From Labia minor (lineage: Eukaryota > Arthropoda > Insecta > Dermaptera > Spongiphoridae), in assembly GCA_963082975.1 (NCBI GenBank), contig OY720346.1, forward strand, positions 69,183,267 through 69,247,266: DNA of 64,000 nucleotides. The letters are read 5' to 3'. This document shows, one piece after another, positions 32,972 through 45,808 of the stretch; position 1 is the first letter of the stretch; every line of letters starts with the position of its first letter. Position numbers and translations under genes: made by a program. The notes under the pieces were generated by a model, which worked only from the letters and a program-made list of their open reading frames with translations, was not told the DNA's origin and made no database searches.

Positions 32972-34320
32972 GGTATATGTACCAGTGGTGGACCATGTTA
33001 AGAGAAATTTTCATTAAAAAACACTAATATTCTGTAATAAAAGAGAGAATAACAACAAAACAAGTGCTAATATATTGTACAACTCTTTTTAATTATCACT
33101 ACAACACAAACATTCGGCTAATTTATATTTAAATATTTTTTTTAAATTTTTTTCAAAACTTATTTTTTGATCCAGTAATGGACCATCAACCTAAAATGTG
33201 TTTAAAATAAATAAATGGAATAAAATGCACTAAGGATTGGTTTTATTAATATTTTTTATAATTTCTTATAATTTTTATAATTTATTTTAATTATTCTTTA
33301 TATTTACAGTTTCCCCATCATCTTCTATTAGTGTTAACAAAGAAGGGTATTCAAGGTTGTTTTTAAGGGCCATTCTTTCGATCTTGTTTACAATCGTATG
33401 TACAGTATATATACATATACGAGGGTGGGATGAAAAGTTTCTGGCCTGACCAAGAAAAACTATTTTTTTTTTGCTTTATTTTTCAACATAATCTCCATCA
33501 ACCCTGATACATTTCTCATAACTGTATTCTAATTAATTTAATTTAATTTAATTTAAGTCTCATCAACAGTCATGAATCGACGCAAAAATTCGTTTGGATG
33601 ACCCCTACAGCGCCAAATTGTCGGTAGAAATGGTTTTTCGAAGCAGTTTTAGGTCTAACGTTAGCAAACGTTACACACAGCTTTTCCATATTCAAATGGT
33701 TGTACAAAATATTTCGCACACGTTCAGCCGTCTCAACTATCTTGAATGATGAAAAATAAAGCAAAAAAAAAAAAATTTAAAAACTTTGTTTTTCTTAGCC
33801 AGGACGGAAACTTTTCACCCAACCCTCGTGAATGTACCAGTAGTTGACACTATAAGGACAACTTTATGATGAAAATTTTATCTTCTATTTTTTATCAGAT
33901 ATCAATTTGAGTTTTAGGTGATATGATTCATTGGTTAATAATGAAGAATTAATTCATCTGCAAACCAATAGAATTTTCTATTTCTTTTAGTTTTTATAAA
34001 TTTTTTAACATTAGCATCTAAAAGCACCAGTAGTTGGCACCCTTTAATTATGGAATTTGGACAAAAAAACAAAATAATAATAAAAGTAAAAATTAGTGAT
34101 TTGTCTCCTTAAGCATTCGAAGAACAAAATTTTAAAATATCCATTTGTTCGATTCTATAAAAAGTAATTTATTGAACCGTTTACTCAGACGGTGAGTCAA
34201 AACTTTTATATATTTACCCATCTTCAATATAAAATGAATTACTTACTTTCATTTAGAAATGTTTAGCTAGTCTTATTAATGATATTAAATGTACAAGTGT
34301 CAACCACTGGTACACTTACC
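32972..34320. mobile_element. TTAA-type element E, copy 1
   Basis: Left end TTAA/GGTATATGTACCAGTGG and right end, in reverse, GGTAAGTGTACCAGTGG after CTAA. The first 350 bp are almost identical to 49020-49375. Repeated CCAGTAATGGACCAT-like motifs occur inside. A mariner derivative (33420-33828) is inserted. No transposase. TTAA targets suggest piggyBac-like or Kolobok-like mobilisation, not proven. Confidence 0.6.
33420..33828 (-). mobile_element. Mariner deletion derivative, copy 3
   Basis: Inverted ends with GAGGGTGGGATGAAAAG. Left flank TA, right flank TG. Same internal deletion as copies 1 and 2, plus a small loss at the WVPR motif. The 64 codon frame 33570-33764 (ERVRNILYNHLNMEKLC) is the remaining transposase scrap. 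Confidence 0.88.
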
Positions 34321-34791
34321 CTAAATATACTAAATTAATCATAATTATACATTTATGACAAAATAATCTTTTTAGAAATAATCATTATAACAAACCGAAA
34401 TTAAAGGTCACTACATATTTTTAAGCTGAATTAGTAGAATTGCCTAATATTAATTAGGAAGTAAATTAATTATATTCAGAAATAGAATATCCTAAATAAA
34501 AATAGATATTCAATTCAAACATTTTAAAAATATTTCCATTAATAATGATCAAATTTTTTGAAAAATCTTCCCAGCCCGAAAGAATTTTTTTTTAATTATA
34601 AAATTTAAAGTAGATATTTTGAAGATTTTTTATTTAAAATGTTTTTTTTTCGATCAAAGCATAATAATTTATATATATATATCTATAAAAGTATATCAAT
34701 CAAAAAATAAACATTTTTTTTCTTATACTGTAATTTTATTTTTATTTAAATTCATCAAATTTAATATTATATATAATTTTATAATTTAAAA

Positions 34792-34833
<42 letters not shown>

Positions 34834-35368
34834 CTGAATAAGTTGAATTAAAAACAAAAATAAATAAATAAATAAAACAAAAAGGAATAGGCATATAAAA
34901 TTGTTGCCTTGGTTTGTTTGCAGGTTGGGTAAAACTTTCTTCCAGTCTGACGACCTAGAAACTATCTTCTAACGGAGATAAAAATTTCACAAGTTGGAAA
35001 ATAGAAATAAAAAAAAGAAAAGCTCGAGGTCATTGATTTCCCAGGAGAAATAGATTTTGGGTAAGTAATTCTCACCTCTTCTTCTCCCTTCAAAACAAAC
35101 ACATTTCAAACAACACTTTTTCATACCGATGCTTTCCACAACATCAATTTGATTAACATAACTCGACTCTAAAGTGGGATTAATAATAATTAATAATAAC
35201 ATCCTTCGATACCGTTTCTGAAATGAAAGCATGTAGAATATAATTATTATTTATTTAATTGATATCATAAAGATAGGTAATCAAAATTATAAATATTAAA
35301 TTTGTGTTCGAATACGTAATAAATTATCTGAAAGAAGAACAATTATAATAATAAATAATTATTATAAA
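34321..35368. other. A+T-rich spacer with (AT)n at 34796-34830
   Basis: 34900-35240 is more complex and non-repetitive; the 81 codon minus frame there has no recognisable motif. Confidence 0.5.
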
Positions 35369-35662
35369 TTGTGATCCTAAACCTTTTTTTTACCGTGGCA
35401 CACTTTTAACAGTTTAAAAGATAAGTGTAAAAGTTTACCATATTGAAAAAAAGTTGTCTCAAAAAAGGTTTACCTTTTTTTAGAACCATATTGGAAGAAT
35501 TTAGAAAAAAAAGTCGGAAATGTTTAAGAACCTAGTCCCAAAATCATTTTACTTTTTTTAGAACCAAATTAAAAAAAAATTAGAAAAAAGTCGGAAATGT
35601 TTAAGAGCCTCATAATCTCGCGGCACACTAAAGTGCCGCGGCACAGTGGTTGAGAATCACTG
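35369..35662. mobile_element. Miniature hAT K, copy 2
   Basis: The left end is eroded (GTGATCCTAAACC, T run, TACCGTGGCACAC). The right end is well kept: GCCGCGGCACAGTGGTTGAG then AATCACTG. Inner repeats of GGTTTACC and GTCGGAAATG occur. Confidence 0.75.
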
Positions 35663-36224
35663 ACATAACTCATTCCATCTATCAAATGTAATATGAAAAC
35701 AATTTAACGTAATTTATATTTATAAGGAGTAATTGGTTCATCCTTCTTTGTTATATTGATTTGTTTGGAGGACAATGAAAATTTTTCCATTTACATACTA
35801 GCAAATAGTTTTAAATTCGAATAAGAAATTTTATAATATGGATTTAATTTTTTATTTTATTGGATATTTGTATATATATATTTTTATTTTCATTTGTATG
35901 TGTTGCTATTTGTATCTTTGTGTTTATAATGAATGAATTAATGAATATATATGAGTATTACTTTATGAAGGGACTTTGGAAGATGAACTCTTACATATTA
36001 AATAAATAAAAATTTGTGTTTGTTTGTTTTTTTGTATTTTTTCAGTTTCTGTTTTTAGATATATGAAAAAAAATTAAATTCCTGTAACTTTGAATTTTTA
36101 TTTTTTTCGGTTGTTTTCTTTTTTTGTAAATCCTCTACTCCAAATAGGGAGAGGATAGAGATATACCTGTATATAATCACTTTATTGAAATAATAAATAA
36201 ATAAATAATAGGTTAATCTTTTGA
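35663..36224. other. A+T-rich spacer
   Basis: Nothing recognised. Confidence 0.5.
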
Positions 36225-37640
36225 ATAATAATTTTTCAATTTAAACAATAAAGTTTTTAAATAGGTTACTTTCATCACGATAATTATATATAATTTTAGC
36301 ATTAAAATTATAGATCGATAAATATAAATAAAAAATAATTTAATTGATATTTAAATCATCAATTTACAAATAAAGTGTATAATTATGAGGAGAATAATAA
36401 AAAATCTGGAGTGTCTCCACTTGACTATCTGAATTTGAATTGGATTAAATAACATAATATATTATATTTAAATTAAATTTAATTAATTATAAATTATAAA
36501 TAATAAATAATAAATATTAAACCAGCGCATGTTTGGTTTTTTATTGATGGCACCACGTCACGTGTTGGCGCATGAGATTTGCAGTGTTAAAGAATTAATT
36601 CTGGTACTTTCAGCGATTCAATCAAGCTGAAATTCTATATATAGCAGTTTTATAAAATTTTTAATCATGCGAAAAATTATCAAACTATATCTTTATTTTT
36701 TCGGTCACTTTAGAGGAAAAAAAATCAAAACGTTGTAGGTAATGACCCTCTTTCGGTTGAGCTACATTACTCAAAAGTTGATAGAAAACTATGAATTTTG
36801 AATAATGCCCATGTACCAAATTTCATCATTCTAGCTCAAATTGTTTGTGCGTAATCTTGGTTACATACATACACACACACACACAGCCTTTTTTCCTCAA
36901 CCTTAGTGAAAATTGATTCAGGAACCTATAAAACGTATAAAAACATCAAAATCTCAACATCGAAAATTTTCGTGATCGCAATACTATCTATGGCGAGATA
37001 ATAAAAAATGTAAAAATATTTTATTAGTATTTGAAAAATATAATATGGATTGTTTTGTAAGCGGTCACCGATCCATGAGTTGGCGCTGACTTTAAATTGG
37101 TTTCTTAAATGAATGATAATAGGTGAGTGAGTCGATGTAATTAGCTGAGAGTGGGGCAGGCCTCGAATTGTAAACAACTCAAGATAAACGACACTTAATT
37201 CGATGAAATTTGGATTATGCTAGGAGCACCCAAAAGCGAAAAAAGTGGGCATTGCTAGAAACATTTCTTGCCCAGCCGAGAATCGTCATCATATTCATTG
37301 GAGAAGTCAACATTTGATTAATTAAATTAATTAAAAATATTCGAGAGCAGAATGAGAGAAAATATTTTATTGAAAATTCCTTAGAGAAATTTGGACGAGG
37401 TTATTTTATTTGTAATGTTTTTATAAATTTTTATAAAGCATTTCAAAAACGTTAATCGGATGCAGGATTTTTTTCTATCAGCAGATACTATATAAATACA
37501 AATTTCAAATTGCGAAGCGTAGGATGCTATGATCGATGATTGATTATGATGATAAATGCTACTTGGATGGTTACCATCCAAGTAGCATTATTTCATTCTT
37601 TTCTTCAATAACTAACTGATGAATATGTTTTATTACTATC
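36225..37640. repeat. Block D, copy 2, containing a C insertion
   Basis: 36225-36405 and 37000-37640 together match 47745-48680: TTAAACAATAAAGTTTTTAA, then CCATGAGTTGGCGCTGAC and GTGGGGCAGGCC, then CGTTAATCGGATGCAGGATT. Repeat C (36406-36999) interrupts it. It ends with an inverted pair ACTTGGATGG/CCATCCAAGT (37561-37580). Confidence 0.85.
36406..36999 (-). repeat. Repeat C, copy 3, with 10 bp target duplication
   Basis: 594 bp. AATAAAAAAT directly flanks it on both sides (36396-36405 and 37000-37009), and the site is unoccupied in D copy 3 near 47918. This shows C is mobile and gives its ends. Confidence 0.88.
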
Positions 37641-38190
37641 TCGCCAGAGATAGTATTGCGATCACGAAAATTTTCGATGTTGAGATTTTGATGTTTTTAT
37701 ACGTTTTGAAGGTTCCTGAATCATTTTCACTAAGGTTGAGAAAAATGTTTGTGTGTGTGTGTGTATGTGTGTGTGTGTGTGTATGTATGTAGACAAGATT
37801 ACGCAAAAACGGTTTGAGCTAGAATGATGCAATTTGGTACATGAGCATTATTCAAAATTCATAGTTTTCTATCAACTTTTGAGAAATGTAGCTCAACCGG
37901 AAGAGGGTCATTACCTACAACGTTTTGATTTTTTTTCCTCTAAAGTGACCGTAAAAATAAAGATATATGTTTGATAATTTTTCACATGATTAAAAATTGT
38001 ATAAAACTGCTATATATAGAATTTCAGCTTGATTGAATCGCTGAAAGTACCAGAATTAATTTTTTAACACTGCAAATCTCACGCGCCAACACGTGATGTG
38101 GTGCAATCAACAAAGAGCCAAACATGCGCTGGTTTAATAAATATTATTTATTAATTTTAATTTATAATTTATAATTAACTTAATTTAATA
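37635..38190 (+). repeat. Repeat C, copy 4 (3' truncated)
   Basis: Starts with ACTATCTCGCCAGAGATAGT, a hairpin, inside the TTTTATT of block D, and has a long (GT)n run (37750-37791). It stops before the GAGTGG end. Confidence 0.85.
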
Positions 38191-39130
38191 TTCTGACCTC
38201 TTTTCTTTATCCGTTCATTTTTCTACCTTATTATATCATACAATTCGCTGTGTTTTTTAAATTTAAATTATCAAATTATTTCGAAAACTGTTTTGTTTTC
38301 TGATAGTTTTTCTCCTCGCTCACCCTTTTTTCTCTCTATCCTAAAACATTCTACTAAATGATATTTCAAATAATATTATTTTCTCTTTTTACAGATATAC
38401 TTAATAATTTGGAAGAATATAAGAAAATCCTTTGTAGACCTGGGAATTGGTTAAAAACAGAAAAACTTGTGAAATGAGACTTTTACGTTTTTATGTTCGA
38501 ATGCAACCTTCTTCGAATGGGTAACACATGCTCCATGCATGGATAAACACTTAAAATAATTCTTATTTCCAAAACAGAGAGGCATATACTGTAACATGTA
38601 AAATATCCTGGCATATAATTTATTTGTTGTCAGGAGCCATTCTGTTTATTAATTACATATTATTTTATGAAATTATTTATTTTATATTTATTTTATTTTT
38701 TCACTAATTATAATGTTTATCAAATGTAAACAACTTAATTTTTAATTCAAAAATAAAAAAAATATTTATACTAATAATTAATTTTCTATTATTTATTATT
38801 CATTAGCTAAATCAAACATTGTATATTTTAAAAAGTACATGCCATAAATTAACATATATTTAAAAAGAGAGATTACGAATTTAAAAATGAATGAAAATTA
38901 CTAAATTACTAAAATTACTTACCAAGTGAAAGTTGGAACTTGCAACACACGCTTAAAATATGTGCAACCATCATTACAGAAACGTCTTCCAGTTTTTTAC
39001 TTTTTTACAATAATAAACTTATAAAATTACTGCTGTAACTATAGTCCGGGAGATGAATGTTGGTGCACGAGCCGACCCCCACCCTCGGTCAACCAGTTCC
39101 CGTACTTCCCCACCATTGAGCATAACACAT
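38191..39130. other. Unassigned, with a weak exon-like stretch
   Basis: 38379-38398 is a pyrimidine-rich tract ending CTTTTTACAG. The following 80 bases read ILNNLEEYKKILCRPGNWLK then stop after TEKLVK. No donor or known motif. The rest is A+T rich. Confidence 0.3.
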
Positions 39131-39782
39131 TTTTACCGACCGACGATAGTAAGGGAGGTATTGTTTTCACATCAAATTTCACATGTGGAGATTTTTACAT
39201 ATCTCCACGAATCATGCATTTTCTTAACAGAAAAAAGTATTTTTAGCATGATGTCTGTCCGTCCGTCCGCCCGTCCGTCTGTCCGTATAGATGTGTACAG
39301 CCTGAACGGCTCAACGGATTTTGATGAAATTTTGTGTATTTACTTAATGCATCAGTGGGATAAATTGATCAACTTTTGGTGCAAATCCGGAAACCGGATG
39401 TGGTAGTATTAGCGATCAACGATAGGAAGGGAAGGGTTATTTTCACACAAAATTTCACATGAGGAGATTTTTTTATATATCACCACGAATCATGCACTTT
39501 GTATTGGTTTTATCCTCGGGAAAATCATATTTATTAGTTTTTTCTTGATTTAAAATTATATGACGTCATCCAGCCATTCATGACGTCACAGCCTAGTCTT
39601 GCATATATATTATAAATAAAATAAAATTAAAAATATTATTATATTTATTATTTATGTATGCCTATCTGTTTTTTATTACATTAATAGATATATTAAAATT
39701 ATTTGAAATTGTTTCTGTAGCTGGAAATTAATTTATTTCAAACCGTCGGTCGGTTCGGACCTGGCCACAGGTCAACTTATTA
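39131..39782 (-). repeat. Repeat B, full-length copy in reverse
   Basis: Runs from TTTTACCGACCGACGATAG to the complement of TAAGTTGACCTGTGGCC. Both CRE-like sites are intact (39561-39568, 39581-39588). The (GTCC) run at 39256-39290 is longer than in copy 1. The 117 codon frame 39053-39406 crosses the boundary and is spurious. Confidence 0.88.
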
Positions 39783-40307
39783 TAGTTTAGTTTGAGAGAG
39801 TAGAAGACTGTGGTGGAGGGGAAATCACTCTAGGAGGGGGTACCCCCGCCTCTCATGGCCGCCACCCCTCATGCACCAACTTTCGCCTCTCCGACTATAC
39901 TTATTAAAGTTATCCTGATAGAATTTCTTAATTTATTAACTTAAAAAAGGGTTGTTTCATTAATTAAATGTGGATCAATTCATAATTTCTTTATTTTGAT
40001 TTATTTTTGATGACATTTTTTCGTTGTAACATTTTTATTAATATTAATTTAGTTTAATTTTGAGTTTTAATAATTTTTGGTATAATATTAGGTATAAATT
40101 TAAATTTCAAATACTATCATTACCCCTCTTTCATATTCTTATTGGAATCATTCTCCCTTTCACTACTGTTTCCAAATTTGAACTACGTATTTCCTAAATA
40201 TTTAGTTTAGAAAATGAATAAAAGCAAGATTCATTACGTATTCTCTATTATTATGATCTCCATTCATTGTAATTCTCAATTTTGAATTGTTGAATAGAAT
40301 AATATAG

Positions 40308-40347
<40 letters not shown>

Positions 40348-40856
40348 ACTGAACTGCAAAAGAAGTTCATAAATATCGAAATGTTTAATTTATGTTGGCA
40401 AATCTCTTCATAAATATTCCCATTTTCAAATTTATTAACCCCATCCGTACGAGTGGTGGTGGATGGGGTGGAAAGAAAAGAGGTCATCTTTTGTAAAATT
40501 TATTTTAAATGCATTTAAATTTTTACAAACGGGTCCCATCTGTGTTTCTCGCCGGGCTGTTTCATTCTCATCCCAATCGAGATTCATATTAAATAAGGTA
40601 GTACTTTATTTGAATTCACAATCGAAACCCGAGGAATGATTCATCGAAAATATGGAGAGCAATTGTAATCGGCTTAATTTATACGGCACATTTAAATTAT
40701 AGCTCAGATATTCTTATCAGATTCCAGATGAGAATCATATTTTATTTAGTAAAGGATCTAATAAAATAAATAGAAAAATATTTATTGTTATATTATGGTA
40801 TATGGTATATATTATATATATAATCGAATGGAGAGATGATCAAAATTAGAAAAAAA
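39783..40856. other. Spacer; (TA)n 40313-40342; complex core 40440-40740
   Basis: 40440-40740 has mixed composition, no copies in the window and no frame; possibly unique non-coding DNA. The 78 codon minus frame 40251-40487 translates the TA repeat and is spurious. Confidence 0.4.
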
Positions 40857-41335
40857 AATGAGCTGTGTCCAGGCACGATTTGAAATAAATTAATTTCCAA
40901 ATTACATTATATATATATATATAATGTATAAAAAAAATATTTTTAAAACATGAATTAAAATGACTAAATTATATTATCTTGCTTTTTATTTTTAGAGTTT
41001 AATTACTCAATTATTAATTAATACTATATTTTAAGAGAAAAATTTTCCGACAATGAATATAAAATTAATCCTTTATAAACAACTACTTCCGGTTACGCCA
41101 AAAGTTGATGAATTCATGCTACTGATGCATTAAGTAAATATAACACATTTTATCGAAATCATTTGAGCCTTTCAAGCTGTACACGTGTATACGGACTCAA
41201 AACGAACAAACAGACAGACATGATGTTAAAAATACTTTTTTTTCTGTTAGTAAAATGCACGATTCGTGGAGATATGTAAAAATCTCTACATGTGAAGTTT
41301 GGTGTGAAAACAATACCTTCCCTTCCTATCGTCGG
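40857..41335 (+). repeat. Repeat B variant, forward
   Basis: Start CTGTGTCCAGGCACGATTTG is related to the B start. The left part matches 31516-31660 in reverse; the right half is ordinary B and ends CCTATCGTCGGTGAA. Confidence 0.75.
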
Positions 41336-41424
41336 TGAATAACTTAATTCAAATTAAGATTTAATTGAATTAATAAAATGATTTGGAGAATAATTAAAAA
41401 ACTAATTAACATATTTCTATGTAT

Positions 41425-41720
41425 GTATCTATCTATGTGGAGTGTTCTTGGCTGCATCAACCACATTTCTCCAAGTGTCCTAATCCTGAGCTAGACCCAT
41501 CTAACTCCTATTTTCTCCGATCTATCATACGTCCCTTCCTTCATTGTCTGCCCATCGCCTTTTCCTTGGTCTTCCCAATGAGTTTCCCCCAAATATACAT
41601 TTCTCTAGTCCTCCTCTCCTACTCTTGCAACCTTCAGGTATTTCATACTCTTACTTTGTCTGGAGATGCATAGAAATCATGCAATTCCTCAGTGACCGGC
41701 GACCCATCAATCCTATTTTC
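41425..41720 (-). pseudogene. LINE reverse transcriptase C-terminus, fragment
   Basis: In reverse: ENRIDGSPVTEELHDFYASP, then after stops IWGKLIGKTKEKAMGRQ and GLGHLEKCG. It covers the part between the two motifs that is missing at 30350-30545. Same family as 1090-2080, decayed. The two overlapping plus-strand frames (41419-41771) are antisense shadows. Confidence 0.7.
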
Positions 41721-42777
41721 AAATATATATATGTATGTAAAGCATATTCATCCATTTTTGAATCTTACTGAATTTTATTTTTTGTATCTGTGGCCTTTTT
41801 TTCATATTATAAATTTAGTAAGTATATAAATATTTTTATAAGTATTTATAAAAATAAAAAAAATAATTGTAAAAAACAATAAAACAAAGAATAATAATAA
41901 TCAAAAAAGAAAACTAAATTGAATAGAGTAAATAATTTTGGAATTTAACTAACAAAATTATAACAAGAAAGAATATAATTCGAAAATTGGTTATGGAGGG
42001 AGGTATTTTTTTATTTTTTTGTATAGATTATTATAATATGGAATATGGGTATATTCATTGGTTTAAAAAAAAAGAGATTTCCCAATTGCGACCAAACAAA
42101 CAAAAATGTTTTAATAATAATTTAATTTTTCCGACACATTTTTTATTATTAATAATAAAATTATTATGCAAAGAAAAAGTTTTAAATAAATACTTTTTTT
42201 TAAAAAAAAAATGGATGCATATAATCTTAAACAAATTTTATTCTTCATTGATATTTATTAAATAAAGATCGCGATTCAATTTCCAGTTTTCCTTTCATCT
42301 TTCTGGATTTAATATAAAATCGACCCCAAACCCGAATGCCAGCCAAACTCACCCACCTCCACCCTTTCAAGGGGTTGTATTCCCGAATGCGGATTAAATA
42401 AATTAAAAGTAAACATCAGAGCAATTTTGCGCAACGGAACCAGAGTGAAGAATAGAGTTTGCTTGTTGTTTTGTTTATTTATATTATTATAAAATTAATC
42501 TGTTACTATCAGCATATTTCTTATCAAAAACAAATTCGATAACAACAAAACATGAAGGAAATTAATTATATATCTATGATCAAAGAAAGAATGAGGATAA
42601 TCAAGCAGAATAAATGTTGAATGATTGGGGGAAGTAGATTTCTATTAAACGAAAATATTTATTTTTTTAGATACCAATTCATCCAATCATTTAAAATACT
42701 CAAAAATATTTGAAATTTAAAGATAATAAATAAAATGATTAGATCCAAATCAATTTTATTTATTTAACGCGTTCCCA
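41721..42777. other. A+T-rich spacer, complex core 42270-42470
   Basis: The 92 codon frame at 41987-42265 is lysine, phenylalanine and asparagine rich and looks like chance. 42270-42470 is non-repetitive and of mixed composition, without a frame. Confidence 0.45.
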
Positions 42778-42850
42778 CCGGCATGTACCACCGGTGGCTT
42801 ATGCCACCACATAAATTAAATAGACAAATTATGGAGCCGGCAGGATCGTG
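42778..42850. mobile_element. 73 bp piggyBac-type miniature element
   Basis: Flanked by TTAA on both sides (42774-42777 and 42851-42854). Ends CGCGTTCCCACCGGC and, in reverse, CACGATCCTGCCGGC agree at 11 of 15 bases. A CCACCGGTGG palindrome (42788-42797) sits inside. TTAA duplication and these ends fit piggyBac-type elements. Confidence 0.75.
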
Positions 42851-42854
42851 TTAA

Positions 42855-43118
42855 TACAATTTGTCGAGGTCGACAATCTCCGATCTGCTATTTGATTAAT
42901 TTAATTAGTATAACAAAAATAATTTGTTTTTTTTTTTGGTTTTTGAAAAAAAACTTTTGAAAAATATACTACTTAACAACATGGCATAAATTAAATAAAA
43001 AATTTAATGAATTTCATTTGAAATTTAAAAGTTTTAGTAAATTCCTTTTAGTATCCCTATATAATTAAGATTGATTTTCAAAATTAAAATTATATTTATG
43101 ATTAATTTTTTTAATAAA
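42855..43118. other. A+T-rich spacer
   Basis: Nothing recognised. Confidence 0.5.
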
Positions 43119-43556
43119 ATAAGTTGACCTGTAGCCAGGTCCAAACCGACCGACGGTTTGAAGTAAATTAATTTCCAGCTACAGAAACAATTTCAAATAA
43201 TTTTAAGATATCTATTAATGTAATAAAAAACAGAAATGGACATAGCATAAATATTTTTAATTTTATTTTATTTATAATATATATGTAAAACCAGGCTGTG
43301 ACGTCATGAATGGCTGAATTTTAAATTAAGAAAAAACTAATAAAGATGATTTTTCTCGAGGATAAAACCATTACAAAGAGCATGATTCGTGGTGATATGT
43401 AAAAATCTCCTCATGTGAAATTTGGCGTGAAAAAATACCCTTCCCTTCCTATCGTCGATCGCTAATACTACCACTTGCGGTTTCCGGATTTGCACCAAAA
43501 GTTGATCAATTCACCATACTGGTGCATTAAGTAAAATACCAAATTTCATCAAAATC
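43119..43556 (+). repeat. Repeat B, forward left arm of the A/B composite
   Basis: From AAGTTGACCTGTAGCCAGG to CAAATTTCATCAAAATC, where it joins repeat A. One CRE-like site remains (43299-43306). Confidence 0.85.
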
Positions 43557-45009
43557 AAGAAGGAATGAATGGGATGAAAAATTTGGTTAAATCGATTTAT
43601 CAATATAATTCGTATTAATTTATTATTATTCGTCGTATAATACGTAGTTTAATTAATTTCATTTAACGAAGTCGAAATGATAATATTTTATTTTGTAAAT
43701 AAAGTCAAAGGCAGTTGAATCTCATTCATTGGGGGTAAGTAATGCAGCATTGCAATGCTGTCCCTTTCAAGGTCACAACTATCAACATCGCAGCGAAATT
43801 TATAAATATATAATTAATGTATCAGTAAAAAGTTATAAATCTATCATTTATAAAATTCAATTTTAATTTGAATCTTTTCTAAAATTTATTAAACTTCATT
43901 TAAATTAATAGGAATATATAAATTTACAATTAATTCTTCATTGAGGAATGATTTCGGTGGAGTGGCCTGTGAACGTCTTCGACTGGCAAGGGAATGGCAA
44001 CTGATTGCGCTCGAAGCAGACAGGCAGGCACGCAGGCAGGCCAGGAGATTTGGTGGGAGGTGAGGTGAGGTGGCGGAGGGGGGCAACATGGCGGCAAATG
44101 TTTTCAATCTGTCAAAATTCAATAATTAATATTTAATCAACGAAGCACCGTAAAATTATATAATAGTAGTGAAAATGAATCTACGTTTCATGATGAATCT
44201 ATTCGTATAGGTTTTATCTGTTGTTATGAGGCAAGATATTTGTTGAACTGTAAAAATAAACCAATATTAAAATTAATTAAAAATTTGCATTTAATGATAC
44301 AAAAAATCAATTTTATTTAGAATCTGGCTAAAATTATAGTCAATGGAATTGTCTTGGTTACAATTTACAAGATTTAGTCAAAAATTTTAATAAAATGAAA
44401 AACATTGATTTGATTGGTTTTCTCTAATTCTCCAAAGCGTTCTATAAATATGAGTTCCAAGTTTTTACTAATATGAAGCGTAGGAGAGGTGGGTCCTCTC
44501 AGAGGCACATAAGACATGTCTCACTCGTGAATATAAAGGGTTTTGCTAGTCGAAAAGGTGACGTAATCTGGATATATTTGAATCAACCCCCGAAGGGGGT
44601 TGATTCAAATATATATAGGAGACTCTAAAGAGTCTCCTATAAGAGTCAAGATTTCAATTTTTTTTTCTTTTTGAAGCTATGCTAGGTATTCTCCTTCATC
44701 CAAATAAATTTGATTTTTTGAATGATCAGGGAGGGGGGGGGGGAGAGTAAGCGTAAGGGAATGGATGGAAAGGAGTCAACGGGTAAAGGACATGATTCCT
44801 CCAGGTAGAAGCGGGATTTAGAAGAAATCATGAGCTCACGTGAGGGCAGGGACGCCAATCCCTGAAATAGAATTCTTTTCTTCTGGGTTTATAGAAAAGA
44901 ATCTACTCGCTACCCGGGATATTATTTTTAAATTTATTAAAAATTAATTTTACATTTCATGAAACTTATTCATTTTTTTCTTATTTCTTCATAAATAAAA
45001 ACAATAAAT
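43557..45009 (+). repeat. Repeat A, copy 3
   Basis: Begins AAGAAGGAATGAATGGG, includes the CATTGCAATG palindrome (43747-43756), twin hairpin (44572-44641) and TACCCGGGATATT, and ends with the ACAATAAA linker to B in reverse. The minus frame 43889-44122 is shifted relative to its counterpart in copy 2, so it is not coding. Confidence 0.85.
44572..44641 (+). repeat. Twin hairpin of repeat A, copy 3, with a compensated pair
   Basis: Perfect 20 bp arms 44572-44591 and 44595-44614 around GAA. C at 44584 and G at 44602 replace the T and A of the other copies and still pair. Second palindrome 44614-44641. Confidence 0.95.
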
Positions 45010-45245
45010 AAAGTGCAAATCAGGAAACCGGAAGTGGTAGAATTACCGATCGGCGATAGGAAGGGAAGGGTTATTTTCACACCAAATTTCACCTGAGGAG
45101 ATTTTTTACATATCTCCAAGAATCATGCACTTTGTATTGGTTTTATCCTCGGGAAAAATCATCTTTATTAGTTTTTTCTTGATTTAAAATTATATGACGT
45201 CACAGCCTGTTCTTGCATATCTATATATATAAAGGAGAGTGTTTG

Positions 45246-45276
<31 letters not shown>

Positions 45277-45808
45277 TTTGTTTACTTTTTGCTGTCATAG
45301 AAACAAACAAAAAAGAAATTTCCTACTTAACCGACACTTTACCGGTAATTTAGAATTATAAACATCAAAAAATAAGAAACGATTTCTATGAAATTACATC
45401 ACAATATTCTTATATACCTCTATGGTAACATAGGGTCTATAGATTTTATTAATATCTAATCAATAACCGCAGAATTTAATTTTTTAAAGTTTATATATTC
45501 TCCGTGTTGTTCATTCATGGCCCACTGACTGGCGGACTCATCAATGAATATAACTCTTAAGTATTTCCAATCAAAGAATTATTATAATTTTTAACTTTTT
45601 ATTTTAAATTCTAATATTCAAATATCATTTCAATTAAATAATTTATTCTAAAAGTTCTCATTTTAATTAATTTAATAAAATATTTAAATCATATTTAACT
45701 TAAATTATTTTGTATTTATTCTTTCCATATTTGAATAGTTACTTCTTTTATTTTAAGGGAGGGAATTAACTATGATCTAAAAAAATTAATAAATGAACTT
45801 AATAATAA

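Noticed and set aside
39053-39406. 117 codon frame
   Set aside because: It crosses the boundary of repeat B and translates the (GTCC) run into a SxRPSxR pattern. The frame is not kept in other B copies.
45243-45276. Telomere-like or CRISPR-like array (TATG)n
   Set aside because: A simple microsatellite next to the Helitron 5' end; no spacers, no longer repeat unit.
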